A stretch of 64,000 nucleotides of DNA from GCA-003244245 sp052390115 (GTDB taxonomy: Bacteria; Actinomycetota; Actinomycetes; Mycobacteriales; Pseudonocardiaceae): positions 10,698-74,697 of the forward strand of contig JBQTHE010000006.1 of the NCBI GenBank assembly GCA_052390115.1, given 5' to 3'. The position numbers and the translations under genes are program-made. Below the pieces are notes generated by a model, which was not told the origin of the DNA, did not search any database, and saw only the letters and a list, made by a program, of their open reading frames with translations. Below are positions 51,681-59,867 of the stretch, in pieces; position 1 is the first letter of the stretch, and each line of letters opens with the position of its first letter.

Positions 51681-52961
51681 GTCACCGTTGGCCCGCTCGG
51701 CGGGCGGTGCGCCGTCAGCAGCATCTGCGGTATCGATCCCCGTATCCGCTGGGGATGGCGCAACCTGGGACGAGAGCAGCGTTGCGGCGCAGCCGCCCAG
51801 CAGCGTCGCGCCCAGCACAGCGACCGCGAGCGACCCGGCCGGGATATCGATGGGGTTGAAGGCCGCTGCGCCAAGCTGCCCACCGGCCAGGGTGGCGAGC
51901 ACCGCGCTGCTCAGGGCAAGCACGGCGGCTGCCACCCCGAGCACCCGTAGCCGCCCAACCAGGTCGGGTGCGGCGGCGGCGCACTGTCGCCCCACCGCGG
52001 CACCGACCAGCAGGGGAACCGCGAGCGCGACGCCCCACCAGGGCTGCACTGGGCCTTGCGGCAGTGCGGCGAGCAGCGGCACCGCCGGCACCAGCCCGGC
52101 CTGCATCGTGACCGGGCTGACCGACAACGCCCCTATCGAGAAGCCCGGTCCGGCCAGCCAGGACAACCCCGCGATCACCGCGTTGGGTAGGTACCCGATC
52201 GACAGCACCGCCAGCCCGAGAACGCTGCCGGCGTCAGCTCCCGACATCTGGACAACTTCAGCCGCCGACCCCACCAGACCGGTCAGCACCAGGGCAAAAC
52301 CGGCGGTCAGCAGGACCGCCAGACCCCACCCCCCAGCCAGCAGGCCGGGCCGTACCCAGCCAGGTGCCCGGCGCAGCGCCGCAGGCAGCAACCCGCAGGG
52401 CCGGACCAGGCCCAGACCCGCCGCGACGCCAGCGACCAGTGCGCACCCGAGGGCGGCGAGTACGGGATCTGCGGTGACCGTCGCCGGGGTCGCCACCAGC
52501 GCCAGGACCGCGCCCAGGACGCCGTGGGTGCCGGCGATCGCCCCGGCCACCCACCCCGCGTCGGCAGGTGTGTGGACGTCGCAATGGCTCGCGACCCGGG
52601 CTGCGCAGCGAGCCACCAGAGCGCCGAGCAGCAGGGTGGGCAGCAGCGGCAGGACACCGAGGGGGGCCCCATCGATGGTCAGCGGGACCTGGTGTGCGAC
52701 CAGCCAGCCCACTGCGCCGGCCCGAGCCACCGCGGCCAGCGGGCTCTCCGCCCCACCGGCGGCCCCACCAGCGGCCCCAAGCAGGGCGAGCAGCGCAACG
52801 ATGGCAAGGTAGCCGGAGACGGCTGGCAGGAAGGCGACTCCTACCGTCGCGCCCCAGCCCACTGAGGTCCGGCCGGGACGGTGCCCGCCAGCTACGGAAG
52901 TACCGGACACCGGCGCCAGCAGCAGGCTCACAGTCGCCACCCTCGCAGCCGGATGGGACAT
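51519..52961 (-). CDS. DUF6350 membrane protein (PerM-like)
   Basis: 480 residues with about ten helices (AFLPAVSGYLAIVALLALLG, LVAHQVPLTIDGAPLGVLPL, LLTAGFALVLTGLVGSAAEV, WWGVALAVPLLVGAAVG). Position between purN and sucD matches M. tuberculosis Rv0955 PerM, needed for cell division under stress and stabilising FtsB. The last approx. 60 residues (acidic, DDRQPQQRLEDNADDDEDEP) are encoded antisense to the small membrane-protein gene and may be unconstrained. ATG 52961. Confidence 0.88.
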   Translation of the reverse strand: MSHPAARVATVSLLLAPVSGTSVAGGHRPGRTSVGWGATVGVAFLPAVSGYLAIVALLALLGAAGGAAGGAESPLAAVARAGAVGWLVAHQVPLTIDGAPLGVLPLLPTLLLGALVARCAARVASHCDVHTPADAGWVAGAIAGTHGVLGAVLALVATPATVTADPVLAALGCALVAGVAAGLGLVRPCGLLPAALRRAPGWVRPGLLAGGWGLAVLLTAGFALVLTGLVGSAAEVVQMSGADAGSVLGLAVLSIGYLPNAVIAGLSWLAGPGFSIGALSVSPVTMQAGLVPAVPLLAALPQGPVQPWWGVALAVPLLVGAAVGRQCAAAAPDLVGRLRVLGVAAAVLALSSAVLATLAGGQLGAAAFNPIDIPAGSLAVAVLGATLLGGCAATLLSSQVAPSPADTGIDTADAADGAPPAERANGDSALQHTSSGPASECSVDAGGGEQQKPDDRQPQQRLEDNADDDEDEPDGEQRKD

Positions 52962-53087
52962 TCGGGACGATCAGCTGGCCGACGCGCCCCTGATGTAACC
53001 GGATCGGGGGATCACGCCGCCCAGCCGGCGAGGTTGGCGGCAGTGAGAGACCCTCGCCAGCCGGGTTGGCGGTACTTGAAGAGCCAC

Positions 53088-53993
53088 CTACCTGAGCGAC
53101 TTCATGATCTCGCGGGTGAGCTCCGCGGTTTCGCTGGGGGTCTTGCCTACCTGGACACCGGCTGCCTCGAGGGCTTCCTTCTTGGCCGCAGCGGTGCCGG
53201 CCGAGCCGGACACGATGGCGCCGGCATGGCCCATGGTCTTGCCTTCAGGGGCGGTGAAGCCGGCGATGTAACCGATCACCGGTTTGCTGATGCTGGCCTT
53301 GATGTAGTCGGCAGCGCGTTCCTCAGCGTCCCCGCCGATCTCACCGATCATCACCACTGCCGCGGTGTCGGGGTCGTCTTCGAAGGCCTGCAGGACGTCG
53401 ATGTGAGTGGTGCCGATCACCGGGTCACCACCGATGCCCACGCAGGTGGAGAAACCGATATCGCGCAGCTCGAACATCATCTGGTAGGTCAGGGTGCCGG
53501 ATTTGGACACCAGCCCGATCTTGCCCGGGCCGGTGATGTCGGCCGGGATGATGCCCGCATTGGAGGCGCCGGGACTGATCACCCCGGGACAGTTCGGGCC
53601 GACGATGCGGGTTCGCACCGGCTTCGCGGCCAGCCCGGTGGCGCCGGCATGGGCGCAGAACGCGGCGGCGTCGTGCACCGGGATCCCCTCGGTGATCACC
53701 ACGGTCAACCCGATGCCGGCGTCGATCGCCTCGATGACCGCGGCCTTGGCGAAGCGCGGCGGGACGAAAACGACGCTGGCGTCAGCACCGGTGACGGCCA
53801 TCGCCTCGGCGACCGAACCGAACACCGGCAGTGACACACCGTGGAAGTCGAGGGCCTGGCCGTCCTTTCCCGGGGTGACCCCGCCGACGACCTGGCTGCC
53901 CGCATCGAGCATCCGCTGGGTGTGCTTGCGACCCTCCGAGCCGGTCATCCCCTGGACGATGATCTTCGAGTCCTTGGTCAGGAAGATTGCCAC
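53088..53993 (-). CDS. sucD: Succinyl-CoA synthetase alpha subunit
   Basis: 301 residues. CoA-binding N-terminal domain (DSKIIVQGMTGSEGRKHTQR), GIPVHDAA, VGPNCPGVISPG, and the phosphohistidine loop FTAPEGKTMGHAGAIVSG. With SucC converts succinyl-CoA to succinate with NTP formation in the TCA cycle. Starts 3 bases after the sucC stop: one operon. Confidence 0.97.
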   Translation of the reverse strand: MAIFLTKDSKIIVQGMTGSEGRKHTQRMLDAGSQVVGGVTPGKDGQALDFHGVSLPVFGSVAEAMAVTGADASVVFVPPRFAKAAVIEAIDAGIGLTVVITEGIPVHDAAAFCAHAGATGLAAKPVRTRIVGPNCPGVISPGASNAGIIPADITGPGKIGLVSKSGTLTYQMMFELRDIGFSTCVGIGGDPVIGTTHIDVLQAFEDDPDTAAVVMIGEIGGDAEERAADYIKASISKPVIGYIAGFTAPEGKTMGHAGAIVSGSAGTAAAKKEALEAAGVQVGKTPSETAELTREIMKSLR

Positions 53994-53996
53994 CGG

Positions 53997-55199
53997 TCAG
54001 GCTCCCTTGGCATAAGTCGATGCGGCGAGCTCGGCGGCCTTGTCGGCCGCGGCGTCCATCGTGTCGACCATGGTGACCAGCGGATGGGCCGCTTGCGCGA
54101 GGATCCGGCGGCCTTGCTCGACGTTGTTGCCATCCAGCCGGACCACCAGCGGCTTGGTCGCGGCCGCACCCGAAATACCCGCGTCTTTGTCAAGAAGGGC
54201 GAGCGCCTGCACGATGCCGGTGGCCACTTCGTCGCAGGCGGTGATCCCGCCGAAGACGTTGACGAACACCGACCGCACATCCGGGTCGCCCAGGATGATG
54301 TCCAACCCGTCGGCCATCACCTGCGCGTTCGCGCCACCACCGATATCGAGGAAGTTGGCCGGCTTCACCCCCCCGTGCGCCTGGCCCGCGTAGGCGACCA
54401 CGTCCAGGGTGGACATCACCAGGCCCGCACCATTGCCGATGATGCCGACCTGACCGTCGAGCTTGACGTAGTTGAGGTTGCGCGCCCTGGCCCTGGCCTC
54501 GAGCGGATCCTGCGCGGCCGGGTCGGCCAGTCCGGCGTGATCGGGGTGGCGGAACCCGGCGTTGTCGTCCAGGGTCACCTTCCCGTCCAGCGCGATGATC
54601 GCCTCGTGGGAGTCCCGGACCAGCGGGTTCACCTCCACTAGGGTCGCGTCCTCGGCGACGAAGGCATTCCACAGCTTCTCGACGGTGTCGGCCGCCGCCT
54701 GCGCCACCTCCGCTGGGAACCTGGCAGCCTGGACGATCTCAGCGGCCTTCGCGGCGTCCACCCCGAACCTCGGATCCACCGGCACCTTCGCCAGCGCCCC
54801 GGGCTTCGTCGCGGCGACTTCCTCGATGTCCATCCCGCCTTCGACGCTGGCCATCGCGAGGAAGGTGCGGTTGGTGCGATCGAGCAGGAAGGACAGGTAG
54901 TACTCCTCAACGATGTCCGACGCGGGGGTGATCAGCACGCGGTGCGCGGTGTGGCCCTTGATGTCCATACCCAGGATGGCGGCCGCATGCTGCTGCGCCT
55001 CGTCCGGTGTCCGGGCCAGCTTCACGCCGCCGGCCTTGCCGCGGCCGCCGGTCTTCACCTGGGCCTTGACGACCACAGTGCCGCCGAACTCCGCAGCGGC
55101 GGCTCGGGCCTGTGCGCTGGTAGTGGCGACGCGGCCGGGAAGCACCGGGACGCCGTGGGCGTCGAACAGATCCCTCGCCTGGTATTCGTACAGATCCAC
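53997..55199 (-). CDS. sucC: Succinyl-CoA synthetase beta subunit
   Basis: 400 residues. ATP-grasp N-terminus (VDLYEYQARDLFDAHGVPVL, VVKAQVKTGGRGKAGGVKLA), ALDGKVTLDDNAGFRHPD, NYVKLDGQVGIIGNGAGLVM and NVFGGITACDEVATGIV (the gamma-phosphate/power helix). GTG 55199 is 7 nt after a TAGGGT box. Operon with sucD; the mutase B12-binding subunit gene lies 57 bases upstream on the same strand. Confidence 0.97.
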   Translation of the reverse strand: MDLYEYQARDLFDAHGVPVLPGRVATTSAQARAAAAEFGGTVVVKAQVKTGGRGKAGGVKLARTPDEAQQHAAAILGMDIKGHTAHRVLITPASDIVEEYYLSFLLDRTNRTFLAMASVEGGMDIEEVAATKPGALAKVPVDPRFGVDAAKAAEIVQAARFPAEVAQAAADTVEKLWNAFVAEDATLVEVNPLVRDSHEAIIALDGKVTLDDNAGFRHPDHAGLADPAAQDPLEARARARNLNYVKLDGQVGIIGNGAGLVMSTLDVVAYAGQAHGGVKPANFLDIGGGANAQVMADGLDIILGDPDVRSVFVNVFGGITACDEVATGIVQALALLDKDAGISGAAATKPLVVRLDGNNVEQGRRILAQAAHPLVTMVDTMDAAADKAAELAASTYAKGA

Positions 55200-55206
55200 G
55201 GGGTCG

Positions 55207-55212
55207 ACCCTA
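55207..55212 (-). promoter_or_regulatory. -10 box of sucC
   Basis: TAGGGT on the minus strand, 7 nt before GTG 55199; leaderless start for the sucCD operon. Confidence 0.45.
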
Positions 55213-55256
55213 TCCAGCCAGGCCCGGCAGCAGCCCGCTGGCACCGGTGAACTTGA

Positions 55257-55661
55257 TCACTCCACCGGGGCGGCCACCGCGGCGCGTACCCAGTCGACGA
55301 TCTCGTGCGTGGTGGCACCCGGGGTGAATACCTTGGCCACCCCGAGCTCGGCAAGCTTCGGGATGTCCTCCACGGGGATGATCCCACCGCCGAAGACCAG
55401 CACGTCTGTTGCGCCCTTGCTCCGGAGCAACTCGACGACCCGGGCGAACAGAGTCATGTGGGCGCCGGAGAGTACCGAGAGTCCTACCGCGTCGGCGTCC
55501 TCCTGCAGTGCGGTCTCCACGATCTGCTCCGGGGTCTGGTGCAATCCGGTGTAGACGACCTCCATGCCCGCGTCGCGTAGTGCACGTGCGACGACCTTGG
55601 CGCCCCGGTCGTGCCCGTCGAGCCCAGGTTTGGCGACGACCACCCGGATACGTCCGCTCAT
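55257..55661 (-). CDS. Cobalamin-binding small subunit of acyl-CoA mutase
   Basis: 134 residues, B12-binding domain only. VVVAKPGLDGHDRGAKVVAR holds the DxHxxG motif whose His ligates cobalt; AVGLSVLSGAHMTL and VLVFGGGIIPVEDIPKLAEL complete the nucleotide-tail pocket. Matches IcmB or the C-terminal domain of MutB. The only mutase large subunit in the window (8615) lacks this domain, so the two likely pair. A TACCCT -10 box lies 6 nt before ATG 55661. Location beside sucCD fits succinyl-CoA metabolism. Confidence 0.93.
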   Translation of the reverse strand: MSGRIRVVVAKPGLDGHDRGAKVVARALRDAGMEVVYTGLHQTPEQIVETALQEDADAVGLSVLSGAHMTLFARVVELLRSKGATDVLVFGGGIIPVEDIPKLAELGVAKVFTPGATTHEIVDWVRAAVAAPVE

Positions 55662-55667
55662 TTCCCC

Positions 55668-55673
55668 AGGGTA
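55668..55673 (-). promoter_or_regulatory. -10 box of the B12-subunit gene
   Basis: TACCCT on the minus strand, 6 nt before ATG 55661. Confidence 0.45.
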
Positions 55674-55892
55674 GCTGGCTTACTCCAGGCAAAGAATGCG
55701 TGAACAACTGCCTCGCTCTACGGGAGCCCGGCTGCGGACCTGCCAGCCGACGTGGCGGACGCCGGCGCGATCCGCCGCTCCCCACATCCGCCTCGTAGGT
55801 CGGTTGGATCGACCGCACGGCGCGCGAGAACCGACGCTTGCCGATACCGCCGGACGTATCACGGAACGGTGGCTTGCCCGCAACTTCGCCCT

Positions 55893-55963
55893 CCGTTAAC
55901 TTCCCCCCGTCCACGGTCACGCTACGGTCACGGCTGGCTAACGGAACTGGACCCACCAGTTCC
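55893..55963 (+). promoter_or_regulatory. Structured leader of the M23 gene
   Basis: The gene-free stretch 55674-56016 upstream of the peptidase holds CCGTTA (55893-55898) facing TAACGG (55939-55944) and a perfect hairpin GGAACTGG-ACCCA-CCAGTTCC (55943-55963), ahead of a GGAAAGG ribosome site. Related actinobacterial wall hydrolases often have c-di-AMP (ydaO) riboswitches. TAACGGAACTGGACCCA is only a weak match, so this is recorded as a possible attenuator. Confidence 0.3.
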
Positions 55964-56016
55964 CCGGGATCCCCCGCCCGGTGCCAGCTCAAACCCCGAC
56001 ACGGGAAAGGCAGGTC

Positions 56017-56862
56017 TTGGCCCGACACCGCTCCCCAGGCGGCCAACGACCATCCCCGGTACATGAGGCGGCGCTGCCCCCCGGCCCCTCGAGTACCCGG
56101 TCGGCCCACCGCATCACGGCGCCCTCCCCGGCCGTGCGCGGCCGGGTGGTCGTCGTAGCCGTCGCCGCTGGTGCTGTCATGGCCGCAGGCCAGGCGATCG
56201 ACAACACCACCACCGTGATCTCCGACGATGCCACGTTGCTGGCCTCCGCACGTAACGCCGCATCGGAGACAGGGCTGGAGGTGGCAGGGCTGGAGGTGGC
56301 AGGGCTGGAGGCGGCGGGGCTGGGGGCGACAGGGGTGGGCGGACCCGCCCCGGCACCGGAGTACCTGCCTCTGACTCGGCCCGCGGCACCCGCCGCAGCC
56401 GAGGAGGTGCAGGCGATGGCCAAAGGGCAGCGCCTCGTAGACCAGCGCGTCGCCCGCGCGGCCGAGGCCAGCCGGATCCGGTTCATGGCGCCCACCAAGG
56501 GCACGCTGACCTCCGGATACGGCTCGCGGTGGGGTGCCTTCCACTTCGGCATGGACATCGCCAACTCCATCGGGACACCGATCCTCGCCGCCGCCGACGG
56601 CGTGGTCGCGGAGTCCGGACCCGCCAGCGGTTTCGGCCTCTGGGTGCGCCTCCGGCATACCGACGGCACAACCACTGTCTACGGACACATCAACCGCTCG
56701 CTGGTCACTGAGGGCCAGAAGGTGCGAGCAGGCCAGAAGATCGCCGAGATGGGCAACCGAGGCCACTCGACCGGGCCGCACCTGCACTTCGAAGTCTGGA
56801 ACGCGGCTGGCCAGAAGATCAATCCGATCAGATGGCTGCGCGACCACGGCGTCGACTTCTGA
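56017..56862 (+). CDS. M23 family peptidoglycan endopeptidase
   Basis: 281 residues from TTG 56017, chosen because GGAAAGG precedes it and homologues begin (M)ARHRSP. A helix at about 45-65 (RVVVVAVAAGAVMAAG) exports or anchors it. Then a LEVAG-repeat linker and a helical hairpin, then the LytM/M23 domain: FGMDIANSIGTPILAAADG (HxxxD), YGHINRS, HSTGPHLHFEVWN (HxH). Cleaves cross-links or activates amidases. ATG-like GTG 55981 is an alternative start. Orthologous place to Rv0950c near sucC. Confidence 0.9.
   Translation: MARHRSPGGQRPSPVHEAALPPGPSSTRSAHRITAPSPAVRGRVVVVAVAAGAVMAAGQAIDNTTTVISDDATLLASARNAASETGLEVAGLEVAGLEAAGLGATGVGGPAPAPEYLPLTRPAAPAAAEEVQAMAKGQRLVDQRVARAAEASRIRFMAPTKGTLTSGYGSRWGAFHFGMDIANSIGTPILAAADGVVAESGPASGFGLWVRLRHTDGTTTVYGHINRSLVTEGQKVRAGQKIAEMGNRGHSTGPHLHFEVWNAAGQKINPIRWLRDHGVDF
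56273..56332. repeat. 15-bp tandem repeats in the M23 gene
   Basis: Two exact and two diverged copies of CTGGAGGTGGCAGGG encode LEVAG, LEVAG, LEAAG, LGATG in the linker before the peptidase domain. Confidence 0.85.
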
Positions 56863-56879
56863 CAGCGGTGCTCGCCAGA

Positions 56880-57179
56880 TCATCGGCCGCCGTCTAACGG
56901 CCACCCGCCACCCAGGTGGGCATGCGCGATACGCCACACCGAACACTGCCGACGCTGGCGGCGCAATGGGCGAAACCCCCGGTCGCAGTGCCTGCAGCGG
57001 CCACGGCGGCCAGGACCGTGCTGCGCCAGCAGACTCCGCCAGGCCGCGGCGAGGGGGAGCAGCCGGGCCCGGACCGCAGGCCAGGCCGCTCCCGGCTCCG
57101 CTCCGCGGAGCATCCGCTCGGCGTCGCGCAGGTACGCCTCCACGCGCTCCCGCAGCACCCGACCCAATCGCTCGTCCAT
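56880..57179 (-). CDS. Small SOS-linked Cys (zinc-binding?) protein
   Basis: 99 residues. Helical, acidic-basic N-terminal part (MDERLGRVLRERVEAYLRDA, ERMLRG), then GRCRHCDRGFRPLRRQRRQC and SVWRIAHAHLGGGWP. CxxC plus a third Cys and two His could hold zinc. ATG 57179 is preceded by a GGGGG ribosome site, a TAAGCT -10 box (57194-57199) and a perfect LexA box. Function unknown; DNA-damage induction is inferred. Confidence 0.82.
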   Translation of the reverse strand: MDERLGRVLRERVEAYLRDAERMLRGAEPGAAWPAVRARLLPLAAAWRSLLAQHGPGRRGRCRHCDRGFRPLRRQRRQCSVWRIAHAHLGGGWPLDGGR

Positions 57180-57200
57180 CCCGCACCCCCAGCAGCTTAG

Positions 57201-57216
57201 TCGAACACATGTTCGA
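57201..57216. promoter_or_regulatory. LexA (SOS) box of the small Cys protein
   Basis: TCGAACACATGTTCGA, identical to the box at 40241. Immediately followed on the minus strand by C then TAAGCT, the -10 of the gene starting at 57179. The next plus-strand gene starts 160 bp away. Confidence 0.93.
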
Positions 57217-57376
57217 AAGCTAGCGGGTGGTACTGACACTCGCGATACCCTGCCGTGCGGCACAATCGGTACGGCGGACCCCGGCAAACCGCCCGGAGAC
57301 GTCTGGCGCGGACGGCGCGGCTCGCAAGCGCGACCTGACTGCTCGCGGCGACGGTTGACACCGCAGGGTGGGTGCT

Positions 57377-59011
57377 ATGGAGGAGCTCGAACGTGGCCGC
57401 GAGGCCTACCGCAAGCGAGCCTGGCTCACTGCCTACAAGGCGTTCTCCCTGGCCGATGAGGCGGCTCCACTCGGAGCGCAGGATCTTGAGCTGCTCGCGA
57501 CCTCGGCGTACCTGATCGGTCGCAACGACGACGGTGTCGGTGCCCTGGATCGTGCCCATCACGTGTATCTGGACGCCGGGGAGCCGGTGTGCGCTGCCCG
57601 GTGCGCGCTCTGGCTGGGCTTCGGTCTCGTCGACTCGGGAGAGATGTCTCGTGCGGCCGGGTGGTTCGGCCGGGCGCAGCGGTTGCTCGAACGGGCGGAG
57701 TGCGACTGTGTCGAGCGGGGCTACCTGCTGGTGCCTGTCGTGCTGCAGCAGATGTGCCCCGGTGGGTACGAGGCCGGGTACGCCACCGCAGCCGCCGTCG
57801 CCGAAATCGGGGAACATTTCGGTGATGTCGACCTAGTCGCCTTCGCCCTGTATGGGCAGGGCCGGGCCCTGGTCAGACTGGGGCAGGTCAAGGAAGGTCT
57901 GGCACTGCTGGACGAGGCGATGGTGGCGGTGGTCGCGGGCGAGCTGTCGTCGCCGCTGTTCACCGGGCTGATCTATTGCAGTGTGATCGAGGCCTGCCAG
58001 GAGGTCTACGAGCTGCCCCGCGCCCGCGAGTGGACCGCGGCCCTGAGCCGGTGGTGCGCGGAACAACCCGACATGCTGAACTTCACCGGCCAGTGCCTCG
58101 TGCACCGCGCCGAGATCATGCAGTTGCACGGCGCCTGGCGGGACGCGCTGGAGGAGGCGCAGCGCGCCGGTGAGCGGTTCGCCCGCAGTGTCAACCAGCG
58201 TGCCACCGGGGCGGCCTCCTACCGGCAGGGCGAGGTCCACCGGTTGCTGGGGGAGTTCGCCGCGGCCGAGGACGCCTACCGCAGCGCAAGCCAGTGGGGG
58301 TGCCAGCCGCAACCCGGTCTGGCTCTGCTTCGGCTGGCCCAGGGACGCACCGACGCGGCCGCCGCCGCGATCTGCCGGGTGGTGGGTGAGACCACCGAGC
58401 GGCTTGAGCGCGCCCGGCTGCTGCCCGCCTATGTGGAGATCATGCTGGCCACCGGCGAGACCGCACAGGCGCTGGATGCCTGCCACGAGTTGGCCCAGAT
58501 CGCCGAGGGCTACGGGCGCGACGGCGTGTTGGGTGCGATGGCCGCGCACGCCCGGGGGGCCGTCGAGCTGGCCGGCGGCGACCCCCAAGCCGCTCTGATC
58601 GCGTTGCGGCGCGCCTGCCAAGTGTGGCAGCAGCTCGAGGCACCGTATGAGGTAGCGCTCGTCCGGGCGCTGATGGGCCTGGCGTGCCGCGCCCTGGGAG
58701 ACGACGACGGCGCGGGGTTGGAGCTGGCGGCCGCACGCGACGTGTTCCTGCAGTTGGGAGCCGCCCCGGACGTCGTCCGGCTCGATTCACTCACCTCGGG
58801 TGCACAACCGGGTCATCAGTGCGGGCTGACCTCGCGCGAGCTGCAGGTGCTGCACCTGGTTGCCTCCGGCGGGTCGAACAAGGCCATCGCCGCCCAGCTG
58901 GTACTCAGCGAGCGGACCGTAGACCGGCACGTGAGCAACATCCTCACCAAGCTGGGCGTGCCGTCGCGCGCCGCGGCCACGGCTTACGCATACCAGCATC
59001 GGCTGGTTTGA
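57377..59011 (+). CDS. LuxR-type regulator with TPR-like sensor region
   Basis: 544 residues. Residues 1-about 460 are helical TPR-like repeats (AYKAFSLADEAAPLG, AARCALWLGFGLVDSGEMSR, EVHRLLGEFAAAEDAYRSAS, MAAHARGAVELAGGDPQAAL). The C-terminus is a LuxR/GerE HTH: CGLTSRELQVLHLVASGGSN, KAIAAQLVLSERTVDRHVSN, ILTKLGVPSRAAATAYAYQ. No ATPase domain, unlike LAL regulators. ATG 57377 or GTG 57368. May control the genes that follow on the same strand. Confidence 0.88.
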   Translation: MEELERGREAYRKRAWLTAYKAFSLADEAAPLGAQDLELLATSAYLIGRNDDGVGALDRAHHVYLDAGEPVCAARCALWLGFGLVDSGEMSRAAGWFGRAQRLLERAECDCVERGYLLVPVVLQQMCPGGYEAGYATAAAVAEIGEHFGDVDLVAFALYGQGRALVRLGQVKEGLALLDEAMVAVVAGELSSPLFTGLIYCSVIEACQEVYELPRAREWTAALSRWCAEQPDMLNFTGQCLVHRAEIMQLHGAWRDALEEAQRAGERFARSVNQRATGAASYRQGEVHRLLGEFAAAEDAYRSASQWGCQPQPGLALLRLAQGRTDAAAAAICRVVGETTERLERARLLPAYVEIMLATGETAQALDACHELAQIAEGYGRDGVLGAMAAHARGAVELAGGDPQAALIALRRACQVWQQLEAPYEVALVRALMGLACRALGDDDGAGLELAAARDVFLQLGAAPDVVRLDSLTSGAQPGHQCGLTSRELQVLHLVASGGSNKAIAAQLVLSERTVDRHVSNILTKLGVPSRAAATAYAYQHRLV

Positions 59012-59139
59012 GCGCTCCCTGGGTGGAACTACCCACTGCGCGGTCGCGGAACTTGGGTGCTTCTGCCGACGCGCGGCCTCCTCGCCAGCTCCCATTGTGA
59101 GCCGTACAACCGCACCGCGGACGCAAGCGAGGAGGAGCA

Positions 59140-59805
59140 ATGAGCAGCCAGCGCGAACTCCGGGCACGCCCTGCAGAAGAGAGAGCCGACCGAGTTCCGG
59201 GACGGCGGGCAGTCGCTGGCGCGCTGGCCGCCGCGGGCATCGTCGGCCCCATCGGCTACGCGGGGGTCGCCCTCGTGCACAGCCTGCTCCGAGCGGATCA
59301 CAGCCTCGTGGCGGATCCGATCGCCGAGCTGGTGACGGGACCGAGCGGCTGGGTCCAGCACGTCAACTTCATGGTGCTCGGGTTGCTCATCATCGCCCAC
59401 GCGATCGGGCTCCATCTCGGAGTTCGCCCGACTCGATGGGGAGTGGTCGGTCCCGCGTTCCTCGCGTTGGCAGGGCTGGGTCAGGTGTGGGCCGGAGTGG
59501 TGGGCCCCTCGCCGGCACCCTTCGCCATGACGTTCCTGGGCGCCGGGATCGGACTCATCGTGGTGTCGCGGCGGATGGCGCGCGACCCGAGGTGGCGAAA
59601 CCTCGCCAGCTACGCGCTCGCCACCGGATTCGCGCTGCTCGCCGCGATCCCGGCGGGGGTCCTCCTCGGGATACCCCCGGGCGGGCCGCCCCAGCCGTGG
59701 TCGGGTCTAGCGAGCTGGGCGCTGGCCACGATCTGGTTCACCTGCACGGTCGTCCTGGCGCTGCGGCTGGTGCGGGTCACCAGGACGCCCGACGCGCAAC
59801 GGTGA
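59140..59805 (+). CDS. DUF998 membrane protein
   Basis: 221 residues, about six helices (ALAAAGIVGPIGYAGVALVH, FMVLGLLIIAHAIGLHLG, FLALAGLGQVWAGVVGPS, LASWALATIWFTCTVVLALR). DUF998 pattern around SLVADPIAELVTGPSGWVQH. ATG 59140 follows GAGGAGGAG. Function unknown. Located 62 bases before the FAD oxidoreductase on the same strand. Confidence 0.85.
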   Translation: MSSQRELRARPAEERADRVPGRRAVAGALAAAGIVGPIGYAGVALVHSLLRADHSLVADPIAELVTGPSGWVQHVNFMVLGLLIIAHAIGLHLGVRPTRWGVVGPAFLALAGLGQVWAGVVGPSPAPFAMTFLGAGIGLIVVSRRMARDPRWRNLASYALATGFALLAAIPAGVLLGIPPGGPPQPWSGLASWALATIWFTCTVVLALRLVRVTRTPDAQR

Positions 59806-59867
59806 TCACCACGGTGGCACCGGAAAGCAAACGGCACCGAGGAGCCATGAGACCGAACGGAGGCACC

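Noticed and set aside
55893..55963. Confident ydaO (c-di-AMP) riboswitch call
   Set aside because: Only a GGACCCA-like word matches; the downstream GGGGTGAATC and CCGTCAGCTAACC motifs are not found.
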